Assembly (NCBI GenBank): GCA_030867875.1
Contig: JAOWCC010000577.1
Span: 93,291,740 to 93,355,739 of the forward strand
Origin: Actinernus sp. WN-2022
Lineage: Eukaryota; Cnidaria; Anthozoa; Actiniaria; Actinernidae
Direction of reading: 5' to 3'
DNA: 64,000 bases
Shown: piece by piece, positions 46,901 to 49,900 of the stretch
Layout: every line of letters begins with the position of its first letter
Numbering within the stretch: the first letter of the stretch is position 1
Position numbers and translations under genes: made by a program
Notes under the pieces: model-generated
Told to the model about the DNA's origin: nothing
The model's input: only the letters and a program-made list of their open reading frames with translations
Database searches by the model: none

Positions 46901-49900
46901 CGCTCGTTCTGTTTTTAATAATATACATGCAAGGAGTTCTCAGTCAAATTTGATTGGCTGAGAGCAGCTGTATTTATACTAAACACCAGTGCCGAATCAT
47001 GTAATACCTGAATGCCAAATTATGTAATACCTCAGATGTGAAAAAATTATATCCAACTCCAGAACTCTTGAATAGGCCCTTTGCTGCTAACAAATCACGT
47101 GGTTGTACTGGAGAGCAAAAAAATTCTGACTTCATTTATTTAAAGGCCTTGTACGAGATCGGTATTGATATTAGCAAAACCTGTTTGTAAATGCTATTTT
47201 CCACCTCCAATCGATTTTCGATCTTTCTAAAACAGCGTTTATAAAGATAGCTTGCTCTCCAGCATCCATAGCAACGCCTTTCCCATGGGGATCACGAGCT
47301 CAATTCATTCGTTAACAAAGTATTATATCAGCACGTGACTGTTAGCTGCAAAGGGCCTATTGGATTGACTGAGTGGCGGTGGTGTTTCCAAACTTTTGCA
47401 ACAATGTAGAACAATAACAAAGAGAGCTTTCCACATTTACCGCCGGGAGAAGTTGAAAAACTGAAGCAAAATCTTTGAATAACATCACGACAATGAAGCA
47501 CAAATACGCGGATGAATATTATTAACAAGTAATCATATGGTTTTCTCATGCAATTCTGGATTAATTTGAATTCGTGAGATTTTTGAAAGAGCTCAAATTG
47601 TATTCGCCCTTCGGGCGCATGCAATTTTAGCCTGCTGATGTGAATGCTCTTTAACTTAAGTAACATATAAACACGCGCATTGCAATTATTTGGTGTTTCA
47701 GTGGTGTTTGTTCGAACGCCGCCATTTTGGAAATGAGGCAAATAACGAGAAAACTAGTTCGCACTAGTTTATTTGGGTCAGGAACCTATTGTATTCTGAT
47801 TACGATAATGTCGTTATGTTCAATTACATTCGCACTTGAAACATAGGCGACGTAATTATAATCATAGACAGAATCGTAAACATAGGAACATAGTCGATTA
47901 TTTTCTTATGTTTATGATTATGTCAATCTTATGATTATATTCCGAGTGATTCACACTACGACATAACGGTCGATATGTTTGTGCTTACGGCTACGATTAT
48001 AATCCTTATGTCGCTAGTGCGAACCAAGCTTTACCTTTTCTATTGGTTGTGAATTTCTTTTGTAATTATCAGCCAATCAAGTTCTAAACTAATACTGAAA
48101 ACCAAACATTGTTAATATTAGTCGGTCACGCAATCAATGCGCAATCAATCACGCAATCAGGTTTTAGCGAGTTATTCACGATTGTGTTTACTTTTCCTCG
48201 TGATTGGTTCAAGTTAAACCAATCACGAATTACTTCAGTTCGTGATTGGCTCATTGCGGTTTTACCTGCTCTCGTTATTGGCTCTGTAATTACTTTGGTT
48301 TTGGTTTCACGACAATCAATCGAAAACCGTGTTTCGTTCCATATAGTCTCCCTGCAGAATACTGTAAAACAGTAGAGAAAATGATTATGCAGGGAGACTA
48401 TATATATGGAACTAAACACTACCATGAAGTATATACCCGAAAACCGCTCTATTGGCAGTAAGTGGCCATAAGTTAATTTATATTTACCTCGCAGATCACA
48501 CGAAACATTGTAAGATTTGTTCTCTTGTCAGTATTTCGTTCTAGACTGGAAAGTGTTAATTGTCAAAAAGATCATCCGACTCATTTTGTTCAAACGTTTC
48601 AAACTTTAAGTTGTCGTCCTTAGTTTAAGCACTAGTACTAGTTTCTTTTCCACAGGTAAAATTATAGGAAAACAACAGAAAAACAGACAATTACTTAAAC
48701 CTTTTGGACTGACAAATTCAGGGTACATTCAGAAAAGTCACTTGATACTTGCCGATAGCTCATCCATGTTTTCTCGCACTCCGGTCATCTCTTTGCCATT
48801 ATGCGCGATCTTATTGCTAGTCCACATGAAGGTGGTCCCCTCACTGCAATCTACCATGACACGTGGGAAGTTAAGTTTACCACTACTGTTCGTTGTAGCA
48901 CCGATATCCATTCCTCCAATCCATCTCGCTACCTTGCTGTCCACTCGTACCTCAAACAGCTCGTTCACTTTCAAAGGCTGTGACGTCAGGACGACACCAT
49001 TATTGAATACAGTTACGGGGCTGAGGAATAGAATTAATAAACCAATAAGGATAAAAAAATACACTTCAATCAAATAATTACAGGAGCATGAGCAAGTTCA
49101 TTGTCGATCGTCGGTCTTGGTAGTGTGTAACCTGAGAAAATGGCGCGACCTTGTTTGGAGGTGAAAGTCTACCTTTCTCACCCTCCTCGGTCCTCTTAAA
49201 GGAGCGTGCGTTGTTTGTAAGCGTTATCATTGTTATTCAAATTGTCAACTAGAATATGAATGACCCGCTTGCTCACCTTTGTTCCACCAGCCAATGGCTT
49301 TCTGGTTGGCATATAAATCAGAATGGGTTATACACACTATGCATAACTCACGCAGTCACAACACGAAAAAGAGGCCGGTAGGTCCTCTGGAATGTTGAAG
49401 TTGAAATACTAGCAGGAGATGTGAAACATGTTGAACATGATTGTTTATAGTACAATCAGCCAGGCGCATAGCAAACTAACGGCATTGTTTCACTGGACAT
49501 TCGTTCAGTGCATTTCACAATCTCCCCGGGCGCTTCAATTTCAACATTCCAGAGGACCTACCGGCCTCGTTGACATGCTAGTTACCAGAACTTATGCATA
49601 GGGTCTATATAGTCAGAGTGCGGTCTCCAATGTTTACCAATATATATGAGGTTAAAGTAAAATAACTTATTTTGCTATTGTGCTAAAAAAGGCTGGACTT
49701 GACAAATAAATAACTCTCCCTCTTCTTTTTTGGACTTTTTTGTCTCGCTTTTCCCCCGACCCTTTCCACTTATCTCAGTGGGGCCTGGAACAGGCTAAGG
49801 AGAATGCTACATACACAATAGTGTTTGTGTTCCACTTTAACTTCTGATTGAAAGGGGGAATCTGTCGAAAGGATGTAGAAAGAAGTTCTAAGAACGTTTG

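Larger units (their letters stand above)
46799..48449. mobile_element. Harbinger-like MITE with nested insertions
   Basis: The left end gagcggttgtcgattcagtgtcg and the right end '...cgacaatcaatcgaaaaccg' plus 'ccgctc' match the ends of the 9476 element. Internal similarity also holds ('cgtgattggctcattgcggttttac' against 9750-9775). The extra length is explained by insertions at about 46853-48025 and 48330-48418. Located in the GC-AG intron e4-e5. Confidence 0.65.
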
